The notes beneath the pieces are model-generated. The model did no database searches. It saw only the letters and a program-made list of their open reading frames with translations, and was not told the origin of the DNA. A stretch of DNA of 64,000 nucleotides from Prorocentrum cordatum (lineage: Eukaryota > Sar > Dinophyceae > Prorocentrales > Prorocentraceae), in contig CAUYUJ010020743.1 in the NCBI GenBank assembly GCA_963575745.1, positions 75,001 through 139,000 of the forward strand, read 5' to 3'. The translations under genes were made by a program, and so were the position numbers. Below, one piece after another: positions 1 to 10,935 of this stretch. Position 1 is the stretch's first letter; each line of letters opens with the position of its first letter.

Positions 1-120
1 GACGACGATGACGGCGGCGACGGCGACGGCGCCAGCGACGGCAGCTGCGGCGGACGAGGACGGCGTCGATGACGGCGCCAACAAGGGCGACGGCGACGGC
101 AGCGGCGGCAGCTGCTGCGA
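1..120. repeat. GAC/GGC-rich trinucleotide microsatellite
   Basis: Irregular array of GAC, GGC and GAT triplets running from the left window edge to the 3' end of LINE-A. The same type of array lies beyond the 5' end of LINE-A (about 5430-5830), so the LINE appears to sit inside one microsatellite. The window edge hides its full length. Confidence 0.85.
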
Positions 121-139
121 CTGTTACTGTTACTGTTAC
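121..139 (-). repeat. Short tandem tail at 3' end of LINE-A
   Basis: On the minus strand the sequence just after the LINE-A 3' UTR is three head-to-tail copies of GTAACA. Many LINE clades end in a short simple repeat instead of poly(A). It abuts the GAC/GGC array directly, so it probably marks the true 3' end of the element. Confidence 0.6.
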
Positions 140-230
140 CCGGCTTTCAGACAGCACTGGTGCCGAAACGACCTAGCCGGGTTGATCTAAGCTCGAGACT
201 GCTGTGCTGAGAATGAAAAGGACAAACATG

Positions 231-2420
231 CTAGACGCCGGCCCTCTCAGTGAAGCTTATCAGCCATGCCTGCTGCGTGTCCTCCCATACCTCCTTGTCC
301 TTTGCCACATCCCACCACTTATGCCCATCATGGTCCGCAATCATCTTCTCCCAGCGCCAGACATGGAATCTACGACCATGGAGCTCCTGCCCATACATAT
401 TCCGGATTGCCTGGATGTACGACGCGCCTCGGTACCTCAGACATCGCAGCGCGTACCGGTCCGGCGCCCACACCGAAGAGCGGGCAACGTGTCCGGCCCA
501 AGCGTGGATCTTTCGGAGTAGCAATACATCCCAGCGTTCGAAGCCGTACTTCGAGCGCGCCACGTTTGCGAAGAAAGGCGCGTCTCTGCAGTAATCCTCC
601 GCGCACGCCCACATCCGGAATGGTTTCCCCCATACTTTCCTGAACATCTTATCTTCACTAGCTCGGATGCGCTGTAAGTGCCTCTTCGTTGGGTGCAAGC
701 AGCCCACGTCGCACAGCAGCGCTGGAAGCACCAGGCGGTTCAGGGCTGCCAGTCTCTCCCGCAGGCTCCCCGCTCGCGAGCACAACAACGCACGATGCTT
801 TCCGAAAACGCCCCATGCTCTATTGATCCGAAAATCTATTTCCAATGTGCAATCCCCATTGAGCGTGACCATCGAACCCAAAATCTTGAAGCCCTGGTCC
901 CGGGTCAGTTGCCGAATCTCAATAAGCTGCTTGTCTCTCTGGTTCCCCGTCAACAAAGAAGGCCACAAACTTGGCAGCGTCATTGCCGGCAAAATGGCAT
1001 CCGCAGTGGTCGCCCAGGAGCACGCGCTCAAGTCGCAGCTGAACCCCGCCTTCATCAGCAACGCATTCCACTCCGTGACCATTGTTTTCAATTGCCGGGC
1101 ACTGGGAGACAATAGCCAAAAGTTGTCTTTCAAAATAAATAAGCATAGACGGTCCAGTGTGTGCCTCATCTTCTTCTCGGCCGGCTGACTCTCTTCCTTC
1201 AAACGCAACAAATCACCGTGCTCTATCTCGTAACCCCAGTCCAGACGGCGCGCCTTTGCGAGGAAGGGCCGAACAACCTGGTAATCCAAGACGATATTGA
1301 AGCAAGTGGGACCCTCCGGATCCCCCTGGAAGATGCTCTTGGTTCTGCTGACGTCCGTCGAAAATGGCATGCCTGGGAGTTTCACTCTGCCGGCCGTTCT
1401 GAGGTTCCCCCGCATGCACGCCGCCGCGATAATCTTCGGCACGCCCGCCTTCCCGAAGCCAGCTGCCCACTCCCTGTGCGAGACGTTGTCGCATGCCTTG
1501 TAGACGCCCCCGTCGTAAAGGAAAAGGGGGCTCTGCCACTCCAGCGCTTTCTCGACCAGCTGTCGGATTGCAAACTTGGGTTCCAGAGATTGGTAAGAAC
1601 TTCGAAACGCAAACTGGTTCGGCGCGATGTCTACGTCACGGAGCTGGCACAAGTCTCCGAGGAGCATGCTGCACAGCTTGTAAAGGACAGACAATACCGC
1701 TATGGGCCTCCATTGTCGAATCGCGGTAGGTCTCAACACATTTTCCACCAGAATGATTTCGTGCCAATCGAACAGGTCATCGGAGTCACATGTCTCATGG
1801 TTCCTTATCCGCAAAGAAAAGAGTTCGGCAAGCACGCCGCAAACAGCCAACGGCGCCGCCTGAAGCATCTCACCAACGATTCGATCATCCGCACTACATG
1901 TTTTACCAACCTTCAGCTTCATAACGAGTGCCCGAATGCGCTGAGCATCGATCTTGCCCACTCGCGCCAAGTCCTTTTCATGCCATCGGTGGTGCACCCA
2001 CGCTGGAGCGCCATGCCCTGGCAAACTCCGATAGAGATCCTCGAAGAATTTAGCGGCATGCTCTGTCAGCTCCTCTGGCCGATCAGCGCGCGCCCCATCT
2101 GTTCGTTCCAATTTTCCCTGCCACATACACCGGCGTCTCTGCGGCATGGCCCGGCGCCCCTCCAGCGCCTGCCTCACCATACCTCGGTGCTCGAATCGCG
2201 CGATGCTGCGCCTGACCGCTGTGGCAGCCAAACAAAATATATGGCGGGCCGCAGTTGTAGTCGACAGCCGACGTAGATCTCGTAGGGCCTGCAACTGATC
2301 CCACAAATCATGAGGCACCACTCGCTTCGGCCTCCATGCCCCCATCGGCCGGCCAAGCCGCTCAGAAGCCACTTGAACAACTTCCGCGAATTTCCGCAAC
2401 GTCATACCCGGAAACTCCAA
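231..2420 (-). pseudogene. LINE-A reverse transcriptase, catalytically degenerate
   Basis: Open frame of 729 residues covering the whole RT and its C-terminal region. Recognisable blocks: finger motif RQWRPIAVLSVLYKL (235-249), NQFAFRSSYQ (268-277), motif A region GGVYKACDNV (304-313), motif B FQGDPEGP (364-371) and a motif C region FILKDNFW (428-435). In active LINE RTs motif A has Asp six residues before the second Asp; here it is Gly305. Motif C should read (Y/F)xDD; here it is LKDN. Both changes remove metal-binding aspartates, so the enzyme should be inactive although the frame is long. The C-terminus ends in a Trp-rich segment. Frameshifts separate it from the upstream RNase H and endonuclease. 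An unusually long open frame with dead motifs could mean recent decay or chance. Confidence 0.85.
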
Positions 2421-2611
2421 GTCATGCCTGCTCTCTCTAACGTACTGCTCGCCCTCCTCAGCTGCACCTCTTCTGCTTTCCTCCCCCCCCTCCTCTGCTC
2501 GTCTGAGCTCATTCGAGAAGATTTTGAAATATGTGGTAAACTATCAGCCCATGGTTTTTCTTGTTCTGGGATCCGAGCTCTACGCAGAAGTTCCACAAAG
2601 TCGTCCTCGCC

Positions 2612-3229
2612 TCAACCCTCCAAAGTGAAAGGTCTAAGCTTATACTTGCCCATGTGGAACTGTCCGTCATTGCCGCCGCAGTTTGCCGGTCGATCGGCCT
2701 GCTCGTTGCCAACGTCCCCCCTGTGACTGCGCCGCCACTCCGGGCCCCCCACATCGTGCAACTCTACACAGCGTTGCCACAAGACGCGAAGAAGTAAGCA
2801 GAGACCAACATTCTGCAGCGGGCGGAACTTATCCGTGATGACACCTTTAACGTAAGACGAATCAAACACAAATTGGACAGGAGCTCCAATCGGGATGACC
2901 GGCTCCACGTGCTCCGACTGGTGCAACAGCCACAAGCAAGCCTCGATAGCCGCCGTAAGCTCGGCCGTGCTGCTCGACCGCCGAGCGGCGCCCACATACA
3001 GACTAGAGGCCGGGTCTGTTGTCACTGGGCCGCAGTGGGCTGCTAAAGAGTGATCTGCGTGTAACGGCTGGCACGTGTCGAACACTGCAAAGCCCCAGCC
3101 GCACTGCGGTGACGTGCGTAATCGTGCCCAGCGATCTTTTCTGAATGCATGGTTGCGGAAGCTGCCATCTGTGAAAATGCCGCACGCTTCAACACCAGTC
3201 CAACCCTTGTTCAAGCGTTTCCCGCCCAA
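2612..3229 (-). pseudogene. LINE-A RNase H domain, located upstream of the RT
   Basis: 205-residue frame with the RNase H signature: IFTDGSF (first Asp), AELTAAIEACLWLL (Glu), VFDSSYVKGVI (second Asp) and SHRGDVGNEQADRPA (His and last Asp). The D-E-D-D set is complete. It overlaps the end of the endonuclease frame by 19 bases in a different frame and is followed by a linker (about 2596-2402) before the RT. In established I-clade LINEs RNase H follows the RT. Here it lies between endonuclease and RT, so the order appears to be EEP-RNH-RT. Whether the three domains formed one protein is inferred from the common strand and tight spacing. Confidence 0.8.
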
Positions 3230-4201
3230 CTCGATGAGTCTAAAAGATGATTGTGGTACTCCATGCGCTCATGTGGTTGCCATCGCAATGGTTTCGGCGA
3301 CTGCCGGTGGATATCCGCCTCTACGTCGTCGGTGTCCGCAGCTGGTGGCCCCAAGTCTGGGCCAGGTCCGACGGGGTCTGCGTCTTCTCCCCCGCGCCGT
3401 GGCACACGTTCTCGCAAAAGTATGGGTCTATGGTCGGAGACGGTCGCCTCGGAGTCAGTCGCACCACAAGCCATACTCGGTATGTTCATGGATCCCGAAA
3501 CGAACATGTAGTCTATCTGCTTCGGGGGGTAGCGGAAGTCGCACAAGCACGCGCTGTAGTTACAGTCGTTGGGGAGAAGCGTATTTAAGGCACGGAGGTT
3601 ACATTCCACCATAACCGGAAATAGTAAACGAGCCTTCCATTCAATCTCTCCGGTGAGGTCGATTGCGTGGTTGTCATCGCTGGTATACGGACCGACGCGG
3701 TAAGCGAGGTGGTCAGTGCCTCTCAGACACGTGTTGGCATCGGCTCCACAAGACACAGGCTTCACGTGGTGCTTGACTAAGAACAAAGGAAAGATCACGA
3801 AGAGATTGTTTGTAGGCCTTGCGATTGGTGGTGTGATCCAAGTGACAAGTCACTAACCACCGATTTCCCCACAGCGGATGCCGAAGATGGAGACCCATCG
3901 CGACACCATGATACAAAGGCTCACCAATCACGTGCGGAACCAAGCCGTCGCGAACAACGATGCAGGGTTGTCTGGACCCACCCGTGGAAGATCGACAATA
4001 TACCCCGTGGGTGCCCGTGTAGGTGGAAGACAGGTCGCTTTTGGACCCGGTAAATTCCTGCAAAAGTAAGGCGTCCCATTTGAATTCAGAAGACAACGTC
4101 GAAAGGAAATAGTCGACCTCAGCATGGCTCACTCCCCTGGTATTCCACGATAGACACGAAAAATACATCCCTGGAGCCTGTAGGTGTCGCCTCCCTCTCA
4201 A
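3211..4201 (-). pseudogene. LINE-A AP-like endonuclease (EEP) domain, frameshifted
   Basis: Two overlapping minus-strand frames together make one endonuclease/exonuclease/phosphatase fold. The first (4201-3713) has LSWNTRGVS and DALLLQEF, the Asn and Glu metal-site motifs. The second (3798-3211) has GADANTCL, matching the GDxN motif, QIDYMFVS, and SDHRPI, the C-terminal Asp-His catalytic motif. A frameshift lies in the 3713-3798 overlap. This domain nicks target DNA for target-primed reverse transcription. The first frame continues in phase after the ORF1 stop (TGA at 4216-4214) with 12 bases before codon 4201, which is TTG. The nearest plausible ATG is at 4168-4166. Confidence 0.8.
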
Positions 4202-4213
4202 ATGCTGTCGTCC

Positions 4214-5224
4214 TCATTGCGCCCTATCCCGGGAGCCCGCCGCGCTGATGGTCGACAGGCGGGCATTCAAGTCCACCTGGATGCCGAACGCGTTGAGCTG
4301 AGCCTGGGCCCCGGTTGCGATGCGAAGGTTGCGGGTGGACCGGTCCTGCTCGAAAACCTTGATGGGCAAGTGCTGGGAGAGCTGCCCATGCTCGAAGTGC
4401 CTGGGGTTCACGACCACGTCGCCGCCGTCGTCGAAAGCATCCACGCCCTGAGTCGCCTTAGCCTGCTCCACGCCAAGGGTCGTGAAGGCGGTAACCAACT
4501 CGTCCTTGGCCGCGCGCTGCTTCTGGGAAAGCCCAATCTCCCACGTGAGCTTATCGATGCCATGCCAAAGCAATCTGAAACCTGCTTGGGTGTCGTCCGG
4601 CTTCTGCGAGGCGTCCGCGATCTTGGACCTGAACTTCTTGCCTTTCATTGCCTTCAGCAAGCCCCACATGTTGTTAGAAGAGTTGAATCTAATTTTAGCA
4701 CGCGAGCAATAGATACCTACTGGGATTATCTTCTCAACGCCTGGCAAGTTGAGCACCTCGACCTGCGGCTTGAGATCCTCGACGATGAGTTTGCCCTCGT
4801 TGTAAGCGTACCCTCCGACACAGATCACCTTACGAGCCTTGGGCGGGACGAACTTCTGGTCGGTCATCGCGGAGGCGGCTTCACTTAAAGCACGCCCGAC
4901 GGAGGCAGCAGGCGATGCAGCTGAGCCCTGCTCCAGCGCCACAAAGCGAGCTTCAAAGGCCTCGTTCTGCTTCTCCACATTCGCCACGCGTGTGTCCATG
5001 GACGTCACGCGCTCCTCGATCTTCACAATCTTCTCATTCAACGGCTGCACCTTGTCCCCCACAACGCCCTCGAAGGCCTTCAGGAGGTTGGCCTGACCTG
5101 CATCGAGAACGTTGGCAGCTGCATGCCGGACCGCCGAAGACTGCTTGCGTCGCAACTCTTCTCCCTCCCCCTCGGCCGCATCGAGCTCCATAGCACGCTC
5201 CTCATTAGATGCTGCAGCGGCCAT
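4214..5224 (-). CDS. LINE-A ORF1 protein (coiled coil plus RRM-like)
   Basis: Intact 336-codon frame starting at a good ATG (5224-5222). The N-terminus is Ala/Glu-rich. Residues of about 40-100 form a heptad-patterned coiled coil (segments such as EKIVKIEERVTSMDTRVANV), as in LINE ORF1 proteins that trimerise and bind RNA. Residues of about 130-200 (KVICVGGYAYNEGK and following) resemble an RRM-like beta-alpha fold, and a mixed C-terminal domain follows. Its stop TGA is only 12 bases from the in-phase endonuclease frame, so reinitiation or readthrough could couple the two. Identification rests on position before the endonuclease and on architecture, not on a specific motif. Confidence 0.75.
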   Translation of the reverse strand: MAAAASNEERAMELDAAEGEGEELRRKQSSAVRHAAANVLDAGQANLLKAFEGVVGDKVQPLNEKIVKIEERVTSMDTRVANVEKQNEAFEARFVALEQGSAASPAASVGRALSEAASAMTDQKFVPPKARKVICVGGYAYNEGKLIVEDLKPQVEVLNLPGVEKIIPVGIYCSRAKIRFNSSNNMWGLLKAMKGKKFRSKIADASQKPDDTQAGFRLLWHGIDKLTWEIGLSQKQRAAKDELVTAFTTLGVEQAKATQGVDAFDDGGDVVVNPRHFEHGQLSQHLPIKVFEQDRSTRNLRIATGAQAQLNAFGIQVDLNARLSTISAAGSRDRAQ

Positions 5225-5429
5225 GTGTAGAAAGCTCAGAAACAGATGTACGATCAGGGGATGTATAGTTGCTGCGACGACGACGACGACAATGATCTAC
5301 ATCGTCTCGAACTCCCCAGAGGCCCCAAGAGAGGCCCATAGCGCACGAGGGGCACCTGGATGCCCCAGGTCCCCGACCATCGATGCTCGACACTCGACAC
5401 CTATCAGCGACAAACGCCAACGGACACGA

Positions 5430-5830
<401 letters not shown>

Positions 5831-6006
5831 CGGCGGCGGCGATGGCGGTCCTCCTCGATGGTCACGGGCACCGTGGCGGCGCGCCGCAGCGCGCGGCTCC
5901 GCCGCACGCGGCCGTCGGCGCCCCGCCGCCCCGCAAGCGCCTCACCCCGGGAGGCGGAGGGACAGACGAGGAATTACAAAAGCAGGTCGACCGTTGTCGC
6001 ACAAGA

Positions 6007-6158
6007 GATCGATTACAGAATTGATTCGCCCAAGCATCGATTTTTCTTGTCGAAGCGGACCCTGAATAGAACGTTGAAAGATTTACGAAATGGCACGTGT
6101 TCGCTTATAAATTCGACGTTAAATCTGAATTTAGGGTAAATCAATTCTGTAGTCGATC
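6007..6158. mobile_element. Small inverted-repeat element (152 bp)
   Basis: A 20-bp terminal arm at 6007-6026 (GATCGATTACAGAATTGATT) is repeated inverted at 6139-6158 with a single mismatch. The interior is AT-richer than its surroundings. Size and structure fit a MITE-like element. No second copy is visible in the window, so mobility is inferred. Confidence 0.55.
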
Positions 6159-6189
6159 CCCTTTTCGAAGTTGAGCGACGGAAAAAATA

Positions 6190-6310
6190 GTCTTACGCAC
6201 GATGGCACGACGACATAGCGACCTTACGCGGTGGCTTACGCGGGCCGCCGGCACACGACCCCACATTGGAAACGAGGGCGCTTACGCGCGACATTACGCG
6301 GGCAGCTACG
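6190..6310. repeat. Cluster of TTACGC-containing motifs
   Basis: The motif TTACGC recurs about seven times at irregular spacing in this stretch. No coding sequence is evident. Confidence 0.4.
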
Positions 6311-6639
6311 CGCCAATTTCGGTGAAGACGACACCATTTTTGTTGCATGGTTCAGTTGGGGTTTGACTAGTTGCCGCGCTGACGAAGACAGATTCGCCAC
6401 CGTGCCTTCAGCACGTAGTGGAGTGCTCCATGACACATACAGCCCTGCAGCCCTGAGGGGTAGAGGGGTTGTAAGGTTCGGAAGGCCCGGACACCCAATT
6501 TCCCAGCCGCTCCTGCAATTTCTCCTGCAATTTCCTGGGAACTCTTCGGAGCTTCTGGGGGCTTCTGGGAGCTCCTCAGCTGGCCGAAAGCCTCCGGCAC
6601 GCTCTAGAGCGTCTCCAGAACCGCCTTATATGGCCAAAG

Positions 6640-6760
6640 AGAGCCTTGGAGCGATCCGAGACGGCTTCAAGACGGCCCACTCTGGCCCCAAGACGGCCGA
6701 AGGGCCCCACAAGACGCATCAAGAGGGCCCCGAGAGAACTCCAAAAGGCAACAATCACCA
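6640..6760 (+). repeat. CCAAGACGGC short-period degenerate repeat, copy 1
   Basis: Degenerate direct repeats around CCCCAAGACGGC and CAAGAGGGCCCC with a period of roughly 25-30 bp. The same family recurs at 8285-8580, on the other side of the 7.0-8.1 kb array. Confidence 0.6.
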
Positions 6761-6780
6761 CATCCCCTTAGGAATGTACA

Positions 6781-6822
6781 CATGCATATATCTATCTACC
6801 TATCTATCTATATATCTATCTA

Positions 6823-6861
<39 letters not shown>

Positions 6862-6880
6862 ATCTATCTATCTATATACA
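6781..6880. repeat. TATC / TA microsatellite
   Basis: TATC tetranucleotides flank an uninterrupted TA run in the middle. It is one of the few strongly AT-rich sites here. The 28 bp that follow (about 6879-6906) recur inverted at 8221-8248. Confidence 0.9.
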
Positions 6881-7029
6881 TAGACCTCCGCACGCATCAT
6901 AAACCCCAATTGTGCATTGAATAGATTGATGCATACATGAATCTTACGACTTTCGCATGAAATTGTGAGACTTGTTTTTGGTGCCAAGGGTTTCGGCCCA
7001 AGTTCGGAGCGAAGTTCGCCCCTTGCAGT

Positions 7030-8130
7030 ACTCAACAGCCTCCGTCTCCAAAATAACACCAAATTCTCAGCAGGGTCCTTTCCTAAGCTGAACCTGAAAA
7101 TAAATTTCTACTCTACCCCCTCCGTTTACAACACAACACCCAGTACTCAACAACCTCCGTCTCCAAGACAACACCCACTACTCAACAGGATCCCTCCCCA
7201 AGATGATCTTGACAACAAAGATTGTACTCTACCCCCTGCGTCTACGACACAACACTTAGTACTCAACAGTCTCCATCTCCGACATAACACGCAATACTCA
7301 AAGGCTCCCTCCCCCGGATGGGCCTGAATACATTATACTCAATCCCCTCCGTCTACAACACAACACAACACAACACCCAGTGCTCAACAGCCTCCTTCCC
7401 AAACACAACTCCCAATACTCAACAGGCTCACTCCCAGAGCTGAACTTTAAAAAACCTTCTACTCAACCCCCTCCGTCTACAACACAACACCCAATACTCA
7501 ACAGCCTCCGTCTCCAACACAACACCTACTACTCCGCAGGCTCCCTCCTCAAGCTGACCTTGAAATAACCTTCTACTCAACCCCTCCGTCTATAACACAA
7601 CACCCACTACTAACCAGGCTTCGTCTCCAACACAACCCCCAATGCTCCACAGGCTCCCTCCCCAAGAGGAACTTGAAAAAGAAACTTCTATTCAACCCCC
7701 CCGTCTACAACACAACACCCAACACTCAAAAGCCTCCGTCTTCAACACAACACCCAACACTCAAAAGTCTCCGTCTCCAACACAGCAACCAATACTCAAC
7801 AAGCTCCCTCCCCAACTTGAGCTTGAAAACAACCTTCTACTCAACCCCCGCCGTGAACAACACAACACATAGTACTCAACAGCCTCCGTCTTCAACACAA
7901 CTCCCAACACTTAACCGGCTCCCTCCCTAAGCTAAACTTGAAAATAACCTTCTCCTCAACCCCCTTCCGTCTACACCACACACCCAGTACTCAACAACCT
8001 CCGTCTCCAACACAACACCAGATACTCAACAGGCTCCCTCCCCAAGCTGGACTTGAAGATAACCTCGTAATCTAACCCCTCTGTCATCAACACAACACCC
8101 AGTACTCAGCACCCTTCGTCTCCAACACTC
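7030..8130. repeat. Degenerate tandem array, about 120-130 bp higher unit
   Basis: Short modules (CTCAACAGCCTCCGTCTC, CAACACAACACCC, AGGCTCCCTCCCCAAG, CTTGAAAATAACCTTCTA) recur in the same order about eight to nine times. Copies differ by many substitutions and small indels, so the array is old. No protein similarity is evident; the open frames are by-products of the modules. Confidence 0.75.
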
Positions 8131-8284
8131 GAACCAACCCACTCCGAAACCTCCGCTTCCCCGGCCGGCGCACGTACCTGAACCGCCCCTTTCTTCTTGC
8201 CATCTTCCGAGAGGAATAGGGGGTCCATGATGCGTGCGGAGACTTGTAGCTATAGATTCGGCTATTCTCCCCTTGTGCTTTCAC

Positions 8285-8580
8285 AGCGTCCAAGACGGCC
8301 CAGGAAGCCCCAAAGATCGCTCCAAGATGGCCACACAGGCCCCAGAGAATGCCCCAAGACGGCTCAAGAGGGCCCCAAGACGGCACAAGAGGCACCCAAG
8401 ACGGCCCACGAGAGCCCCAAGAGGACCCCAAAATGGGCCCAAGATGGGGAACTCGAGCTGAGATTTCGAGCCTTCCACTCCAAGGGGGCCCCATAGATCG
8501 CCAGCACGCCCCAAAGAAGTCTCCAAGCGGCCCCAAGGCCCCAAGAGGCCCAGAAGAAGCCCCAAGAGGCCTGCGGAAAC
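8285..8580 (+). repeat. CCAAGACGGC short-period degenerate repeat, copy 2
   Basis: Same family as 6640-6760: CCCCAAGACGGC and CCCAAGAGGAC modules repeated about ten times. It ends just upstream of LINE-B. Confidence 0.6.
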
Positions 8581-8738
8581 CAACAGATACTAATACTCCT
8601 ACTCTCTGGACCTCTCCCCGGTCGGGCGCTCTGGCGGTGACGCCGAGGCGGCTCTGGCCGTTGCGGCGAGGGCTCCCAAGGAGGCCCTCTCCTTTCGCTT
8701 CCTTTTGAACTCACCTATTGCATCCTCTGTGGGCCTCG

Positions 8739-9950
8739 ATGGCTTCTTCGGCTGCAGGTGGCGACGCGCGCGCCCCAGGTACCCCTGTGCGGCATCTGCT
8801 CGAGGCACGACCGGATCGACCAGGGCCAAAACGACCAGAGCGACCCGAAGTACACACTCTGGCGACTCCACCACCAAGGAGCGCTTTCAAGCAGGCGCGA
8901 TTGGGAAGTCCGACTGCACCTATGGACCAAGATGCGGCACATCATCATGCAGATGGTGTACAACCCCGTGAATCCGATCGTCCCTCACCGGGGACAGGTG
9001 CGCTCAGCTTCGATGACGAAAATGACAATAATCTGGCAGATGGCCCAGTAACGATCAAGGCCATGCAGAAAACGTTCAAAACACATCTTGCTCCTACCAT
9101 GCAGATAGTCCGGACCCTCGGGCACGAGTTCAAGCAATTCCAGGAGACTATCAATTCCAACTTCCGCGATTTCAAAACGACTATCGAAGCAGAGGTGGAT
9201 GAACTCAACATCCAGGCTACCACTATAGAAGACGACTTGGCAGCAGTACGAACTGAAATGGCAAACATGCAGCTCGACCTTCACAAGGAAATTGCCGAAC
9301 TCAAGGAAACGCTCAACCATTCGCAGACTACAACACCGAGATCAACAACATCAACTGCGCAGGCGAAGGACACGTCGACAGTCGTCTTGGGAGGCCTTCC
9401 ACAAGACTCTCTGGCTGATGCTGAACACTGGGCGCAACAAGTACTTGCAGACACGCGCCTCGTCGCAACCAAAGCCTACAAAAAAGGACGACCTGACGAG
9501 GATTTCAAGGGCATCATGTTCCTACAGTTCGACACGCCAGGCATGGCTCAGCAAGCCCAAACGCATCTTCGAGAGGCTGCCGCCAGTTCGCTCCAACCCA
9601 TAGCCGACAACAGCAGAGTATGGTGCAATCTCGATGCCACGATTGAGGCACGTGTCGTCTCCTCCCTCCTGCTCGGCTTGCGATACGTGCTGACACAATG
9701 GGGATGCGAAAAACGCTACCTCAAAGTTGACTCGGACAACGGCACCATCAAAGCTGGGGGCAAGACCATCATGCGTGCGACGATTGAGGCGGACACCTTG
9801 AATATTGTTTGGCTTGACGCGGATTGGGAAACCTGGGAAGAGTTTCAAGGCTCACCAAAATGGGCGGCAGTCCAACAGAAAGCCAAAGATCGCCTTGCAC
9901 AAAGCAGAGCTCGTGCGAGCAAGGGCGCCGGTAAAGGTAAGCCAAATTGA
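8739..9950 (+). CDS. LINE-B ORF1 protein (coiled coil plus RRM-like)
   Basis: Intact frame of 403 codons from ATG 8739 (MASSAAGG); the frame extends seven codons further upstream only from a TTG. The first 90 residues are Pro/Arg-rich and probably disordered. Residues of about 100-195 form a long coiled coil (IEDDLAAVRTEMANMQLDL is typical). Residues of about 205-285 (TVVLGGLPQDSLADAE through IMFLQFDTPGMAQQAQ) look like an RRM. The C-terminus is basic (RARASKGAGKGKPN), suited to nucleic-acid binding. Architecture parallels LINE-A ORF1 though the sequences differ. It should act as the RNA-binding chaperone of the element and may still be translated although its partner ORF2 is broken. Confidence 0.8.
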   Translation: MASSAAGGDARAPGTPVRHLLEARPDRPGPKRPERPEVHTLATPPPRSAFKQARLGSPTAPMDQDAAHHHADGVQPRESDRPSPGTGALSFDDENDNNLADGPVTIKAMQKTFKTHLAPTMQIVRTLGHEFKQFQETINSNFRDFKTTIEAEVDELNIQATTIEDDLAAVRTEMANMQLDLHKEIAELKETLNHSQTTTPRSTTSTAQAKDTSTVVLGGLPQDSLADAEHWAQQVLADTRLVATKAYKKGRPDEDFKGIMFLQFDTPGMAQQAQTHLREAAASSLQPIADNSRVWCNLDATIEARVVSSLLLGLRYVLTQWGCEKRYLKVDSDNGTIKAGGKTIMRATIEADTLNIVWLDADWETWEEFQGSPKWAAVQQKAKDRLAQSRARASKGAGKGKPN

Positions 9951-10109
9951 CGGTGCCAGGGGCGCAAGCCCAGAGTTTCACCTATTGTTTCACACGCTAC
10001 TTGTAAATCGAATGACCGATATCTGGACGGGACGGGCAAAGATACCACCTGTCCTTCGGCGGAAGGGGGCAGGAAGGGCAAAGATACCACTTACCCCTCT
10101 GACACGTCC

Positions 10110-10935
10110 TTCACAGATAATGCAATCAAACACGACCTCAACGTTGCTACTTGGAACGTGCGAAGTTTCACGGACGTCAAGCTCGTAGAGATCATTGTTC
10201 ACATGCAGAGACACGATATCGACATCTTATGCCTGCAAGAGACCCGGGCTACCAAGGCGGAAGAGTACGAAGACGAGAACAGTCGCTACTATGTTATACT
10301 CTCCGGAGCGGACACCGACGAGCGATCATGGGCAGGAATTGGATTCATTGTAGCGCTGGCCAGGGTTCGTAACATCAAGGCCCACAAACAGATCTGACCG
10401 GATGGTTCAATTAAAGCTCCGTTTGGGCAAAGAGATTTTCATAATCTTTTGCGCTTACGCCCCACACAACCTCTGGCCGCTTCCGGAGAGGGTGAACCAC
10501 TGCGGGGCATGCTCGGCCTACGCCAAGAAAAATGTCTTGGGCGATTTCAATGCCAGGATTGGCCGCGCGGACTGGGGAGAAGAAGACTTCTTTGGAGATT
10601 TTACTTGGGGCCGACGGGCCTTGACCCAGGTGGACACGCCCAACAGGGACTTGCTCGTGGAATTCTGTGGAATTCTGCATTGGGCGTTCCGCACTCGTTG
10701 CAAATACCTTTATTGATCAACCCGTACATGAGAAAGCAAACTTCATGGAAGCGGGTGCGGAGCCCGTGGGAGACATTTCCGAAGACAAATACAATATCTT
10801 GGATCTCCTGCTGTGCGACGCTGCCACCTTCCATCGTATCCATGGACTGCGAAGCCATAGGGAAGCCGCTCTCGCAACAGACCACTATCTGGTTACGGCT
10901 TCAATGCAGCATGTCGACGAAGACCAGCCGCCAGT
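10110..10935 (+). pseudogene. LINE-B AP-like endonuclease, frameshifted
   Basis: Three successive frames give one EEP domain. The first (ending at 10397) has NVATWNVRSF and IDILCLQET, the N-terminal Asn and Glu motifs. The second (from about 10402) has VLGDFNARIG at about 10537-10566, the GDxN motif. The third (about 10667-10930) has YNILDLLLCD and ATDHYLV, the C-terminal Asp-His site. Small indels near 10398, 10670 and 10930 break the frame, so no functional endonuclease can be made from this copy. The motif order is normal. Confidence 0.8.

Larger units (their letters stand above)
121..5290 (-). mobile_element. LINE-A: near full-length non-LTR retrotransposon
   Basis: Minus-strand element read in the order ORF1 (5224-4214), AP-endonuclease (4201-3211), RNase H (3229-2612), reverse transcriptase (2420-231), then a 3' end with three copies of the hexamer GTAACA (139-121). 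Coiled-coil ORF1 plus EEP endonuclease plus RT is the standard content of APE-type LINEs. The RNase H lies upstream of the RT, whereas in the I-type elements I know it lies downstream. ORF2 is broken by several frameshifts and catalytic substitutions, so the copy is not autonomous. Both sides are flanked by GAC/GGC repeats. The exact 5' end is not visible; about 5290 is an estimate. Confidence 0.85.
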
